Positions 37,823 to 37,857 of a stretch of DNA of 37,857 nt are shown piece after piece (the stretch's first letter is position 1; each line of letters begins with the position of its first letter). The stretch comes from Edwardsiella ictaluri ATCC 33202 (GTDB lineage Bacteria > Pseudomonadota > Gammaproteobacteria > Enterobacterales > Enterobacteriaceae): assembly GCF_000264785.1 (NCBI RefSeq), contig NZ_AFJI01000043.1, forward strand, positions 1 to 37,857. Reading direction: 5' to 3'. Below the pieces are notes generated by a model that worked only from the letters and a program-made list of their open reading frames with translations, searched no databases and was not told where the DNA came from. The position numbers were made by a program, and so were the translations under genes.

Positions 37823-37857
37823 CGACAGCGTGCGGTTTTGGCCGTACGCTGTCGGAG
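37823..37857 (+). terminator. terminator after the autotransporter gene
   Basis: Thirteen-bp stem CGACAGCGTGCGG (37823-37835) / CCGTACGCTGTCG (37842-37854) with one G-T pair and loop TTTTGG, 22 bp past the stop. Any U tract would lie beyond the right edge of the window. Confidence 0.6.

Overview
The window is chromosomal DNA of an enteric gammaproteobacterium. Gene content, protein lengths and near-identity to Escherichia coli core proteins place it in Enterobacterales. Gene order, base composition and lineage-specific genes suggest Hafniaceae, most likely Edwardsiella; the genus is an inference and could not be searched.

Layout. Bases 1-165 hold the promoter region of a ribosomal RNA operon that reads leftward out of the window. 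Then come clpB, pgeF and rluD (minus strand), bamD and raiA (plus), a pheL-pheA attenuated unit (plus) and the aroF-tyrA operon (minus) with TyrR-type operator sequence. From about 10240 to 14960 lies a variable segment: a dead IS1-family remnant split by an IS5-family (IS427-type) element, an AT-rich gene-free stretch, a DcuB-type C4-dicarboxylate transporter, a YdiY-type outer-membrane protein and a small SAM-dependent methyltransferase. In E. coli this interval, between aroF and rplS, carries yfiLRNB.

Bases 15148-18665 are the rpsP-rimM-trmD-rplS operon and ffh (minus). ypjD and corB follow on the plus strand, then luxS, gshA, yqaA and yqaB on the minus strand, with the sRNA MicA encoded on the plus strand between luxS and gshA. 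A decayed IS3-family element sits just downstream of a tRNA cluster (serV plus three identical tRNA-Arg ACG genes, minus strand). csrA, alaS, recX, recA (with a LexA box) and pncC complete the conserved block.

The window ends with an unusual gene at 32863-37800. It encodes a 1645-residue protein with a signal peptide, a two-domain glycoside hydrolase family 3 enzyme, a short repeat-rich passenger region and a C-terminal autotransporter beta-barrel. It is preceded by about 400 bp of AT-rich, gene-free DNA and followed by a strong stem-loop. It looks like a cell-surface or released glycosidase and is the most noteworthy item here.

How the genes work together: the housekeeping parts cover protein disaggregation, ribosome modification and hibernation, outer-membrane assembly, aromatic amino acid synthesis (with both an attenuator and an operator visible), translation and protein targeting, glutathione and AI-2 synthesis, global post-transcriptional control and the SOS response. 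The accessory parts are transport and cell-envelope functions.
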